Assembly: GCA_949825045.1 (NCBI GenBank)
Contig: OX463815.1
Location: 21,817,231-21,881,230, forward strand
Direction: 5' to 3'
Length of the DNA stretch: 64,000 nucleotides
Origin: Argyresthia goedartella
Lineage: Eukaryota; Arthropoda; Insecta; Lepidoptera; Argyresthiidae
The translations under genes and the position numbers were made by a program. The notes beneath the pieces are model-generated. The model saw only the letters and a program-made list of their open reading frames with translations. It was not told the DNA's origin and made no database searches. This document shows positions 45,469-56,511 of this stretch, piece by piece (the first letter of the stretch is position 1; every line of letters begins with the position of its first letter).

Positions 45469-46193
45469 ATGTCTAGTAAAAGTAAATTACCCATCATACA
45501 CTGGAACGCAGATGGTATCCGTACTAAAATTGCCGAATTGGTTGACTTGTCATCACACGTATTACTTTCTGACCTGATTGCAATTTTGGAACTAGGCTGG
45601 CTGCTGATGTTTGCAATACCCCGGGATTTTTCTATTATCGTCAAGATATTAGTGGCGGTAGATAAGTCGTAGCGCTTCTGATAAAGCTGATAAAGTGTGA
45701 TATTATTTACTCAGCGTTGAAACTACCTGCCACAAAAAAACATCTAAGCAGTAGAAGTTTCGATAAATACATCTAGTCTAGAATACATAGTGTTATATAT
45801 TTTTCTCAGAATCTCCCTTTATTATCGCTAGACTTGGATTTACTTTTAAGTTTGGGGCCTCGAGTGATACTGGCGGGTGACTTTAATGCAAGGCCTCCAT
45901 ACTGGTGTATGAGCAGCTCAAACGGCAACGGGAAGACACTTTTCAAGCACATGCTAAAGAAAATTTCATTATATTTGCTCCATTAAACCAACTTTGGTCC
46001 ATTATCGGCCAGAAAACCAGCACAGAACACCCGACTTGATCATTGCCCACAATGTACATACCATCAGTGACGTGGAAACCATAACCGCGCTATCCTCTAA
46101 TCATCTCCCTGTCTTCTTTATCCTGGATGGATCCTACACTCAAACTAATCGCACCTTCTTTAGGTATGCTAAGGCTGATTGGGTTGCATTTCG
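45469..46193 (+). pseudogene. LINE F ORF2, endonuclease domain
   Basis: ORF2 begins MSSKSKLPIIHWNADGIRTK, the usual opening of an APE-type LINE endonuclease (HWNADGI). After broken sequence, LILAGDFNAR-like residues (VILAGDFNARPPYW, about 45870-45910), RTPDLIIAHNV and LSSNHLPVFFIL follow at 46020-46130. The GDFNA and S(N/D)H motifs belong to the catalytic core. In the last motif the expected D is N (SSNHLP). Frameshifts and stops separate the blocks. Confidence 0.83.
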
Positions 46194-46414
46194 AAAATGA
46201 CGAGCAATGAAAAAGTTCCACTCACAAAATGCCGATAAAAACCTTAATGTCTACGTTTACGTATTTCGTTTACAATATTTGGTTTTTAATTGGTAATATT
46301 CTGATGCGCTGTTGAATGTACTTCAATATTGCAGACGGTGTCATTAAGCTAGCCTTTCCCGTTTAGGAGTAATTTGGTGCTATGTCACTGGAACTTTTTC
46401 ATTGCTCGTCAGTG
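46194..46414. mobile_element. TA-type MITE, copy 2 (inverted relative to 18486)
   Basis: TGACGAGCAATGAAAAAGTT at the left and its mirror ending CGTCAGTG at 46414 frame sequence shared with the 18.5-kb copy (ATTACTCCTAAACGGGAAAG, AATATTGCAGACGG) in the opposite orientation. The first bases of the left end are mutated, so the TA duplication is not visible. Confidence 0.85.
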
Positions 46415-48340
46415 CATTGCTTGTCTAGCAAAACCTATAACTCGATAGAAGCAGTCGATAATGCAGTTACTGCTCTTTCTAACATCCTAATCACCGCTAG
46501 GGATAAATATGTACCTGTGTCAACATCTGTCAGTAAGCTTAAAACACTCCCTCGTTTCATACAATAATTCATTAGAACGAAAAATCATCTGGCATTCAGG
46601 AGGATCGCAATTTCAATATTGCCATTCGCAAAGAGATGAGGCGGAACATAAATAGCCTCCAAAATAGAATTAAAATTGCTATCATAAAATTCTATGATGC
46701 AGAGTGGAGCAAAAAACTGTCTAACGTGGAAAACCCTAGTGCTGATCTCTGGACGGTTGTTAACTCAGCTTAGGGCCATCAACTGATGATTGATTATTTT
46801 TCATAGGGTTTGAACTTTATTGCCAAGCATTAAGGTTTAAAATAAGGGGCCATTTTTTATCGACCTCAGACCAGTGGTTAAGTCACTGAAAATAAAACCA
46901 GCGACCATGCCGACGCTGACCAAAAAGATGGCAATAACAAATAACACCCAGGAACAATGCAACGAGCTGGTTGAAGCCTTTTACAAAAATATGTGTCTCA
47001 CGCTGGAATGGTGTGTTTCAGATAATCGTATAGTCAATTAAGTCACCTCCTCAATAAACAACATAAACAACTATTCCATAACTTCATAACAAAATCCAGT
47101 CTTTCCTAAAGAAATTTGGAAGTACATACGGTTGATAAAGGTTCGTAAATTTCCTGGAGTTGATACAATTCATAACGCAATCTTAAAAAAATATCCCGCA
47201 GCGTTGATTAGTCCTCCTCATATATTTTTTATTGACTGCTCATTACTCGGTTACTTTCCTGAATCCTGGAAGACTGCGAAAGTGATAGCACTAAAAGAAC
47301 CAGGCAAAGAAGTCACGATATCACTAAATTACCGACCTATCAGCTTGTTACCAACTTTTGGCAAATTACTAGAGCGCACCATCAGAGATCGTATCAATAA
47401 ATGAATCAACCACATCAACTTTAAAACGAGCAGTTTGGATTCCGTGGCAGTCACTCAACCATTCAACAACTTGCCAGAGTATGTGAGCAACACTACAGGA
47501 ATGTTTCTCCTGGATATTGAGAAAACTTTTGACGCCGCCTGGCATGAAGGTATCTTGCAAAAGCTTTTAGTCATCGGCGTATATCTGGATCTCAATAACA
47601 TATCCGATTTGCATTCCATTCCTGCAGGGGTTCCACAAGGTTCCATCCTCGAGCCTACACTCTTCCTCATATATCTTAACAATATGCCTAAACAGACTTG
47701 TACGCACTTAGTCTGCTTCGCTGACGATACAGCATCGTACACTATTGCCAACGACGTTGATCTTATTGTTGGTAGTCTACAATTATCAATGGCGTTGTTG
47801 TCTGAGTATTTTCGTAAATGGAAGCTGAAACTTAATTCAACCAAGACGGCAGCTATAATGTTTACCCCAGGGCGGAGACAACCTAACAAGCAACTCATAA
47901 TAGATGGCCACCATATGCCTTGGCAGAAGTTGGTCAAATATCTTGGAGTCCACATTGACGATAAGATTAACTGTCTCAGCATATAAATAAGCTCTGCCTA
48001 AAGGCACTCAAGCCTTAAATGCACTTAGTCCCGTTCTTAGCAGAAAAAACAGTTGAAGCCCAATGACAAAAGTCCGTATATATTGCATTCTAGTTCGGCC
48101 CTGCATAACGTACACTTCGCCTGTTTGGAGCAGGACTTGTGAGTCCAGCTTTAAAAAGCTTCAAATAGTCCAAAATAAAGAACTTAAAACTTTTTTTAAT
48201 GCCCTATGCTTCTATACGATTTTAATGTCACTTCAATAGATTATTTTTATCTACCAAATATCAAAGATTTTATCCTTAAACAAACTAAATCTTTGTACGG
48301 AAACAAAATTCCAAGTCATCCAAACACTTAGATTTCCAGT
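46415..48340 (+). pseudogene. LINE F ORF2, reverse transcriptase and C-terminus
   Basis: After a decayed linker (46415-47130), RT blocks appear: KFPGVDTIHNAILKKYP, LNYRPISLLPTFGKLLERTI, motif A MFLLDIEKTFDAAWHEG, motif B AGVPQGSILEPTLFLIYLNN and an intact FADD box at 47717-47728. YLGVHIDDKI and C-terminal remnants (LVRPCITYTSPVWS, FKKLQIVQNKELKTF) follow to about 48300. A stop at about 47402 and a frameshift near 47985 are among several breaks. The minus-strand 175-codon ORF here is a shadow. Confidence 0.88.
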
Positions 48341-48951
48341 ATAGGGCGTTCGCGGTGGCGGGATTTAAAGTATATCGACACTTACAAGCAATACCGTCTA
48401 TTTATTATACCGCATCACTATATTCTTGGTTGCGAGCGGGGCTAACCATCACGTCGGCAATAGTCGACATTGTCTGAACTAGCTAAGCTGTGTGCAGTGC
48501 ACCTCGCAATCACTAGGCAGACCGGCGCTCCCGCGCCCGCCGGCCTAGCAAAAGAAGGTATCTGTCTAATGTACCAGTTCATTGCCAATAATCGCCGACA
48601 TACTTCGAGCAACACGGCCTCAAGGCAGTGCTGCTCGAAGCCGACATATTTACCCAGTTAGGTATAACGCCGTGCTTTGTTAAATGATAACCATAATAAT
48701 ATAATGGTATCAATATAACTAGTGGCCCGGCCCTGTGGGCAGTAGACCTCGCTAACAGGGGGGACTGTGAACCAATTTATAGGTAAGTATTTTAGATTCA
48801 ATCAAAATCAAGTACTAAAGTAGCTACACCAATACGTACGAAAGCAAAATCGGCCTCCGATCTTGTCGAAATGGTCCCTTTGCTCACTTCGCTCGCTCGG
48901 TCAATTAAATATTGCTCATGCTTTTTCGTATTTTGGTGCGAAATTAATTAA
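48341..48951. other. No gene; GC-rich patch
   Basis: 48420-48660 is GC-rich, with GCGCCCGCCGGCC and several short ORFs lacking a domain. It may be a further repeat that I do not recognise. Confidence 0.4.
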
Positions 48952-49247
48952 TGTAGCCCTTTAATGCTCCCACCACGGGAAAATAGGCCTTTATCAGGAT
49001 ACGAGTAAGATTGAGCCATACTCCGCCACGCTGGCTCGGTGCGGGTTGATGGTGGGTTTTTGCGACTACTTCTACTAAGTAGCGATAGTAGCCGGGACCT
49101 ACAGCTAAACGTGTCTACCGAAACACGAAACGTCCGATAATGTACTGAAAAATTATTTATCTCATTGGTACATGGTCAGCACCGTATTCGAACCAGCATC
49201 TTCTGCGTAAGAAGCAAGCCTGAAACCCACTAGACCACAGAGCTCCG
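48952..49247 (-). mobile_element. SINE-d copy 3
   Basis: The minus-strand head (GAGCTCTGTGGTCTAGTGGG, B-box-like GGTTCGAATACGG) and full 3' body end in GCTACA. Diverged but complete. Confidence 0.87.
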
Positions 49248-49905
49248 TTTACTTATTATAGTTATTTATACGAATTTTAATTAGGCTCATATCGGCCCTG
49301 GACCCCACGAAGGGGTAAAGGTACCTGAGTAATTAAGTAATTCCCATTCTATTATGTAAATTGCAAACCTTTTATTCAGGTAATTACGACCCTTAAACAT
49401 ATGTTATTGGAAATTACCCCTCTTTGTGTTTCCTAATTAAATATTTAAAGTCACGTCTGTTTTAATGGGGAAGAAAACTTCAAAAACTTTTAACTTAATT
49501 CGACGTAGAGGGTGCTGAGACAGAGTAAGCAAAGAGGTTCGTTCATCCGAGGTTACTATTAAGTAAGTAAAGCAATTATAAGCAAAGAGTTTCAAAATAC
49601 AATTCAAATAAAAAATAGGTACAAATGTGATATTAAAATTTGGATAAAACTTAAATATTACAATTGTGTACATGTTGTGTACCTCAGGGAAGTTCCTTCC
49701 CCTAAACCATCCTAAACTAAGTAAAACTTGAATAGTAGGGTGGCAGTTTATCTCTTCAGCTGTTCTTATAGCTCTTAATATTGCTAGATTGTATTTAAGT
49801 GGCATACTAAATTATATATACTATATACCTAAATTGGGACTTGAGCAACTTACGTCTTGTAAAATAGTTGTGTAAAATAAAGATTTTCATTTTCATTTTC
49901 ATACA
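49248..49905 (+). repeat. Possible LINE 3' end with ATTTTC tail
   Basis: AATAAAGATTTTCATTTTCA then TTTTCAT at about 49877-49903 looks like a retroposon polyadenylation signal and simple tail on the plus strand. Upstream sequence to about 49440 is likely its 3' UTR. The 122-codon minus-strand ORF over it (49437-49805) has no domain that I recognise and runs against this orientation, so I do not call it a gene. Confidence 0.4.
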
Positions 49906-50559
49906 TTATTATATTTGTTCGTTGTGCGGTTACAAATAAATTACTGTGTAAGTATTTACGCTTTTGAAGTATTTATAAAGATTTTTTTTTATAGCTCTAT
50001 TACGCTATTACTATTACTACGCTAAATATTGTAGGTATTTTGAATTACAAAGGTACACAGTAATTTTGAAGGCTAACACGGTATAAATTACTGAAACATT
50101 TCAAAGAGTCATCAGAAAATATAACATCACGGTATTTTAGAATCGAATTAATTGATACATATCTTAATTGTTATTTGCATAATGTAATATGTATCTTAAA
50201 TACATATGTTCATGGTTGTAGCCCCAATACCGAGCAACTACAGCCTCGTTAAAAAAACGTGAGGACGATGGGTATTGTCAAATGCTCATCTTTGAAGCTT
50301 TTTCTATTCCTTTTCTTTGGTATTTTCCTCTTTGTCTTTTTTTCTCCCCTTTGGTCCCAAATATATGATTTATGTTTATCGTCATATAACCCAAAACAGG
50401 TATGCAAATGATACATTTACAAATCGTAACCTCCATTTATTAACTTATCTACATGGGAAATTTGTTACTTAATTATTTTATAAATTAAAAATTTCTGGAT
50501 CTACTTAATATGTATTTATTTTTATTTTTATAAACGAACTTAGAGAATATTATATTAGG
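49906..50559. other. No gene seen
   Basis: AT-rich sequence with no supported feature. Confidence 0.5.
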
Positions 50560-50697
50560 ATACGTTTTTACGCTTTCGAAAGCCGTGGGCGAAGTCGAGA
50601 ATGAAGCGGCAAGAAAACTCAGGCCGGCCCAATAACTCTTGCGAGTCCGGTTAGCAATCCATTCTTCATCATTCAAGCATTCAGGCAAGTTTGTCAC
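50560..50697 (-). repeat. Possible LINE 3' fragment
   Basis: The minus strand reads TGGGCCGGCCTGAGTTTTCT then TGCCGCTTCATTCTCG, a phrase I associate with 3' ends of lepidopteran LINEs. The ORF over it (NRTRKSYWAGLSFLAASF) is short. Weak call. Confidence 0.3.
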
Positions 50698-50865
50698 TAA
50701 CCATAGAACTTTGCTGTGGACAATGTTTGAAAAGTCTCAGACACAAAGTGCCATCAAAACAAGTTTTGGGTAAATTCCCCCACAAACCTCACTTTCCTTT
50801 AAACCTACTCGATAGAGCGTCTCAGTTTTATAACATCATACAAAGCAAACTTTTATATAGAGGTA

Positions 50866-51050
50866 ACGTACATTACTTTAGGCCCCACACTAAGTTACCC
50901 TGTAACGTGGGGACCAGAAACAGCGACGTCACAAAGATATAAAAATCCAAGACCCGGCGATATTTTGTTTTTGCCTCCCCAGTCGCGATTCGAACCCGGA
51001 ACCCTTCGCTTATGACTCAGAATCTCGGCCCCTACGCAACAGAGGTCTTC
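50866..51050 (-). mobile_element. SINE-a copy 7
   Basis: On the minus strand the B box GGTTCGAATCGC and body (GTCCCCACGTTACAGGGTAA, TAGTGTGGGGCC) are visible. The head is rather diverged. Confidence 0.8.
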
Positions 51051-51481
51051 AATTATATATTCCGTTGGACTTTATATATATTGTCCATCCTGATTGACTC
51101 CTACTCCGATCTGAGCAGAACACGACACACGACAAAGCAGCGTAATTGAACACCACAAAGCCATCAAGTTTCTTGATTGTCCTCACCCCAGGGCTTCGAT
51201 TCCACTGAATAAATTTTGGCGTAGTGACAGTGACTTGAGAACAGTGGTTCAATTTAGTTTTCTATCCCGTAGAACGTGTGGGAGATCTCTTGGGAAATTA
51301 ATGATAACGGACCATTTGGTAGTTTCTATTAACTATGTTGTCCAAAAATTTTAAGATAATGCAGACCAAAAGAACGTAAATGAAAATAAGCATAGATCAT
51401 ATAGTTATCTAACAAATAACAAACCACAAATATATCTCATGTTAATTTTGTATTCAACTAATACTCAACAACGCTAATATA
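51051..51481. other. No gene seen
   Basis: The ORF at 51049-51252 minus has no domain. The rest is AT-rich. Confidence 0.5.
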
Positions 51482-51640
51482 TTATTACCCGACTGCGCCA
51501 GAAGGAGGGTTATGTTTTTCGAGTGTATGTATGGATATTTTTTGGCACACGCTGAAGCCTAAACGGCTTGATGGATTTCAGTTTGAGAGGTGTCGTTAGA
51601 TTTTTCTCAACTGTGAGAGTTACACTGGGTATATCAAAAT
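51482..51640. repeat. Lepidoptera-type repeat starting CCCGACTGCGCCAGAAGG
   Basis: It contains GGAGGGTTATGTTTTTCGAG and CCTAAACGGCTTGATGGATT, the form of an abundant insect repeat of unclear class. Confidence 0.5.
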
Positions 51641-52274
51641 AAATGAAAAATGCGACAAATTAAATGCCTTAAATTAATATATATTTTTAAAACCTATGAA
51701 GTGGGGTCTCAAAATAAAGGGTTCCATAAATAAATCAGAAACTGAAATATTAAAATTGCAGCCAGGTTATTTGTTTTTATAATCATTCCACTTGTTATAA
51801 CAGTGTTTTCCGTAACAATCAAGTCCCACGACGAAACAGTCGAACGGACACTGATAGCGCACACGCCGCAGGTAATAACAATTTATTAATTAAGATATTT
51901 ATTACACGGACAATTATTCACGAATATAAACGTCATGTCACGGACGCATTAACTCTGTTAGCCCGTAAACATGTCGTGACGTTGATTCATTGCGTTAATT
52001 CAACGATACGAGCTGCAATTGTTTAGAATCAACCGTTTTGCTAAACGACCGTGACATTCATTTGTTTTACTTAGTGAGATGAAATGAGTTTCAGCTTCTT
52101 CTGTTGTTTATGTCGTGTTATAATTCAGTTACTGAAATTGGAAGAATTCAAATTGGCCAGAGAAAGCGTTCGTAACTTGAAATGTGCTACCAATCTATGT
52201 GAGTGCGCACAGTCGAGCAATTTGTTCCCTAAATATCATTATTTTTATGCAATTTATTATATGTAAGAGAAGTA
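51641..52274. other. No gene seen
   Basis: AT-rich sequence. The 60-codon ORF at 52084 has no recognisable domain. Confidence 0.5.
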
Positions 52275-52645
52275 GGCGCCTACGTGGCCTAGCGATAGTC
52301 GCACATCGGATCCGATCATACGGGTAGCAACATGTGGCCGAGAATGGTACTGGATGGGTGTCCGTTCTATGTGGCATTTGTTTCGGACGCTGCCGTGTTA
52401 CGGTTGACACGTTAAGCTATAGGTCCCGGCTACTATCGCTACTGGGTGGTAGTAATCGTAAAGCTGTGTCAGAGGCCCTGATAAGGCAGCTTGATAAATT
52501 CTGACAGTCGAGTTGGCCATAAACCCGACACCCCTCCATCAACCCGCACTGAGCCAGCGTGGTGGAGTATGGCTCAATCTTACTCGTATCCGGGTAAAGG
52601 CCCGAGCCTCTCGGTGGGGATGGGGTACATTAATGGGGTACATTT
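52275..52645 (+). mobile_element. SINE-c copy 3
   Basis: The head TACGTGGCCTAGCGATAGTC and full body are present (GTTACGGTTGACACGTTAAG, AACCCGCACTGAGCCAGCGT, GGTGGGGATGGGGTACAT). The final segment is partly duplicated (GGGGTACATTAATGGGGTAC). Confidence 0.84.
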
Positions 52646-53700
52646 ATCATAAAATGTAAGATTGTGTGCAAAGTATTCTTGGCTCATTGTTTTCGCAATT
52701 ACCGCATTTTTTACTTCTTGTACAATATATACGTAAATACTTATTAAAAAGGAAAAACCTCATTAGTTTACGAGAATCATATTGAAATCACTCGTTCTAG
52801 ACTGAATATTATCTGAATAAAAAGACCAAGTTAGATTCTTCTAATAAATCCCCATTTACGATTTTATAACAGCACAAATTGAAATTCCCACCGGAAGTTA
52901 AAAATTTAATTACCTTGAAAAAGCCGCGGTTGTCAAAAAAATCAGCACTTGTTATTTTATTCAGACGTAATATTCCCAAACACGACCCGAAGGAATTTGC
53001 TGCCCCGCCGCGATTCTCTCAGCATTTTACTTAGCTCGCCTCTGGAATTCTAATTAAAATATCAGAAACATTGGTTCTAAGCAAAGACTTTCTTATTGCG
53101 TCAATATTCCTCACAGGTTGGAGCATAGCTTGCAGATCGCATCTTTATCTACCACATTATAATAGAGTAAGTAATTGCTCCCATCTGTCAGGAATTTCGT
53201 GCAATAAAAAATACACTCACTCCCGCTACAGGGCAATTTCGAAAAGCCGAAAAATGATTCTGTGGGAAAAATTTAATTCACAAAACAAAATCGATTACAT
53301 CGCCCCTTGGGGCAAAGAAATGCCATACATCAACGTCAGCGGGCCCACAGAGGGGCACGAGTGATTGCTGAAATGAATCCCGCTGCGTCCAAGAATTTTA
53401 AGTTACACACAGACCTGAGAAATTCGGCAGAGCGGAATGCTCAACATCCTCGAGATCAAGGCAAACTGTGCGGATACCTGGGGGTGGTGGGAAAGATCGG
53501 CGTGTGAATAACGCTGGGAGCCTTTTCTTTTATTTGACGATATTGAACATTACACTGAAACATTCAGAGCATTTAATCTCACTTTTGCCTTTATTTTGTG
53601 GAAACTGGGGATTAATATGAGCAACCACATCCACAACCACAAGATACAAGTCACAGATACATATCATTGTTTCTTAGTTGTAGTAACGCATTTATTTTTG
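52646..53700. other. No gene seen
   Basis: Two overlapping ORFs under 100 codons (53071 and 53307 starts) have no recognisable domain. Confidence 0.5.
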
Positions 53701-53940
53701 ACGACCCGATTGGCCGAGTCGGCAGTGACCCTACCTACGTAGCCAAGGGTCCCGGGTTCGAGTCCCGATGGGGGCAAGTATTTGTTTGATGAGAACGAAT
53801 GTTTGTACCCTAGTCATGGTTGTTTATCTATCTAAGTATAATATTTATCTTTATAAGTAAGTGTATCGTTGTCTAGTTTGGGGCGAGATCAATGTGTGTA
53901 AATAGTGTCTAAGGTATTATTATTATTAAGGTATTATTAT
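53701..53940 (+). mobile_element. SINE-b copy 3
   Basis: The head GACGACCCGATTGGCCGAGT, a perfect B box GGTTCGAGTCCC, family body and ATT tail are present. A short part of the 3' core (the ACAGGGAATCC segment) is deleted. Confidence 0.88.
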
Positions 53941-53955
53941 TGATCCCTCTATTAT

Positions 53956-54384
53956 ATGTGTAGGTATGTTTCTAAGTCTATTGCAAAGTCATTTATACAT
54001 AAAGTCCATTCGTGTAGTTGTATAGTGTCGGTATACCCGTACGCAATTGTAGTTATTATGTTTACATGTTTTAAAAACGCCCGTTTTGTTGTTGGTTCAC
54101 TTAAAGTTTCCTGTCGTGGACCCAAAGATGAAAAATATGGTCGGTACCTATATGTAGTAGAGTCAACAAACACAACCTTTCATTATGGTGCTAAACTCCA
54201 ATTTCACTTGCAAGTGTACGCCACTCGCGGCGCGTTTTATAATCCATTGCCAAGAGGCCGCACATGCCAAGATGGCGCGATCAAAGGCGGCGGTAACAAA
54301 ATGAATAAACTTTATCTAATACCTAGTCCAGTTATAGCACAGACAGACAAGACAGAGGTCAGAACTTTATCATTAAATAGTTAG
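53956..54384 (+). CDS. Hypothetical ORF, 142 codons, probably not a gene
   Basis: This is the longest open frame outside the mobile elements. It starts just after a SINE-b tail. It has no recognisable domain, signal peptide or homology that I can recall. Its second half covers a slightly GC-richer stretch with CCAAGATGGCGCG (about 54267), which resembles a YY1-type promoter motif. Nothing beyond length supports it, and a chance ORF is the likelier explanation. Confidence 0.12.
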   Translation: MCRYVSKSIAKSFIHKVHSCSCIVSVYPYAIVVIMFTCFKNARFVVGSLKVSCRGPKDEKYGRYLYVVESTNTTFHYGAKLQFHLQVYATRGAFYNPLPRGRTCQDGAIKGGGNKMNKLYLIPSPVIAQTDKTEVRTLSLNS

Positions 54385-55016
54385 TGTACATACCTTTGGA
54401 TAATAGTTAACAACAAGTCTATATCGGAATATCCACGAATCATTTCTGATAAATTGGTCTGTCGATATCGATTCCAGATAATACCGTATGTCGATGAAAC
54501 AATAGTGTAGAGTAAAATACAAAACATTAACAACTAGAACCCTGAGCATGCAGTCAGAAATCCGATGTGGAACAAGTGAAATACCAGACAGTTTATCGAG
54601 AAAACATTTTATTTGCGAGCGTATAGATGACCTCTATTGACCTCAAAGGCATCTGTTTATTTTTTAGGCTAAAGTTCACTGCTCATTTCAAAGAAATTCA
54701 CAAGTATTCTTACCCAATAAAGGGATTTTACTTGTTAGGACTAAATAAACACGTCACGCCTTTTTCCATACTGTAGCTTTATTCTGTACTCCGAAATCAA
54801 TCTCAATTCTAATTTAAAAATGGACCAACCTCATCGCCCAACCCGCTCGTGTAAAATAATTTTTATCTGATTAGTCGATTTATCGATACGGTATTTGACT
54901 GGTAGTCAGAATAGATACTTTTTGGAACTGTCAAAACGGTTGTTCACGAGTTCTATGAAATAGTAGCATGTGACGTCATAGTCAAATGGTGTCTTTTTAA
55001 CACAAAATTGAGTTTA
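54385..55016. other. No gene seen
   Basis: AT-rich unique sequence. Confidence 0.5.
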
Positions 55017-55277
55017 TAATAATAATAATAATAATACCTTGGACACTATTAACACACATTGATCTAGCCCCAAACTAGGATTCCCTGTATCTTGGGTACT
55101 AGACAAAGATACACATACTTATATAGATAAATATTATACTTAGATAGATAAACAACCATGACTAGGGTACAAACATCCGTTCTCATCAAACAAATATTTG
55201 CGCCCACCGTGACTCGAACCTGGGACCCTTGGTTTCGTAGGCAGGGTCACTGCCGACTCGGCCATTCGGGTCGTCCG
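55017..55277 (-). mobile_element. SINE-b copy 4
   Basis: The complete minus-strand copy has a head with B box GGTTCGAGTCAC, TATCTTAGTATAA-like body, the core ACAGGGAATCCTAGTTTGGG and an ATT tail of seven units. Confidence 0.9.
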
Positions 55278-55439
55278 TCGTCGTTTATAAGAAATAACTG
55301 CTGGAAAATAAAGTTATGACATTGTCAAACGTTTTTGTTAAAATAGGTTCAGCTTGAGACACGTTTCTAGATTTATTGGACTACCTTGTGAAATACCGTA
55401 TTGTACAAGTATTGGGTGGCAGAGGCACAATTGTGGCCA

Positions 55440-55700
55440 TGATTAAATATCCTTCTGATATTATTACTGCGAAAGTTTGTGTGTGTGTCTTTATATGTCT
55501 GTAACTCTTTCACGCTGAAACGGCTGGATGGATTTAGATGAAATTTGGAATGTATTTAGCTTATACCTTGACCTTACATATAGGCTATCTTTTATGCCGA
55601 AAAATTATTACAGTTCCCGTAGGATAATCATTGGATGAAATTGGGAAAGTATATAGCTTACTAGCTTTTATCCGTAATATTCGGTTTAAAGTCATGCTTT
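55440..55700. repeat. Lepidoptera-type repeat with ACTGCGAAAGTTTGTGTGTG
   Basis: ATTACTGCGAAAGTTTGTGT, TCTTTCACGCTGAAACGGCT and ATTTGGAATGTATTTAGCTT occur in the order of a very common moth and butterfly repeat whose class I cannot name with certainty. No ORF is present. Confidence 0.55.
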
Positions 55701-56511
55701 GGAACGTGCCAGAAAAGGCAGTACATACTTAATTTTTTACTTAGGTAGTAAGTCGATTTTTGGATCTCCATACATTATATTTTCCGTGCTAAGCATATCA
55801 CAAACAGTCCTGAAATCATTTACAGGGAGTAAACAACTGTTTGTGGAACACTTATGACACATTCCAGAGCATTACGTAAAACTGAATTCTACGGCGGAGC
55901 CGCGGGCCAAAGCTGGATTGATAATAATTATCTTGCAGAGAAAAAACTAAAAACGCTAATTGTACCCTAGAGCAAAATGTATTATTGAATAACTGGTTAA
56001 AGATAAGCCTAACTGTACCTGTGCCAACTCTCATGGGAAAGACTTGACGCCATCTTATGTTTCTTGTTGTCCTCGAACAAACAGACAGTACAGTACACGA
56101 CGATACGGACCATAATGGGAAGGGAAGAGTTTTCTGAATCAGCTATTTATGTGTACCTTATCTTACTTAGAATCTTACTTATCCTGACATTTGTTTGTAC
56201 TTTTTCACATAATATTTCCTCTGCTGAGGTCCCCTTGGGCGATTACATAAACAGGATTCAACCACGGGCTTAATTTGGCTAATAAAGTTTTACGAGGGAC
56301 CCTCTCCGGGCTCGGTCCGAGGCGACAATGCTTTTATCTTCCATACTGGTTGTTTTCTTGAAGAAATGGCCGTGACTCGTTATAGGTGACTAATTGTCGA
56401 TAATTAATCGACTGTGAGTAAGTGAGTTATGATTCTGCTTTGATCGATAATGAAGCATTAGCATGTTAGAGGGTAGTTAATTTAGATGTACGGATTGATT
56501 TTCAAGTCAGT
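55701..56511. other. No gene seen
   Basis: GCCTAACTGTACCTGTGCCA (about 56010) loosely matches a phrase at 38772. The 69-codon ORF at 56064 (predicted hydrophobic stretch YLILLRILLILTFVCTF) has no other support. Confidence 0.45.

Larger units (their letters stand above)
43977..48340 (+). mobile_element. LINE F, decayed Jockey-type retrotransposon with two nested insertions
   Basis: ORF1 (Gag-like), then ORF2 (endonuclease, RT, C-terminus), in the order and size of a Jockey-group element. It is interrupted by SINE-d (45179-45468) and a TA-type MITE (46194-46414). The outer boundaries are approximate. I find no poly(A) tail, and the end near 48340 is judged from loss of coding similarity. Confidence 0.85.

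Noticed and set aside
47455..47982. 175-codon minus-strand ORF
   Set aside because: It is antisense to the LINE F reverse transcriptase, whose motifs are clear in the plus strand.
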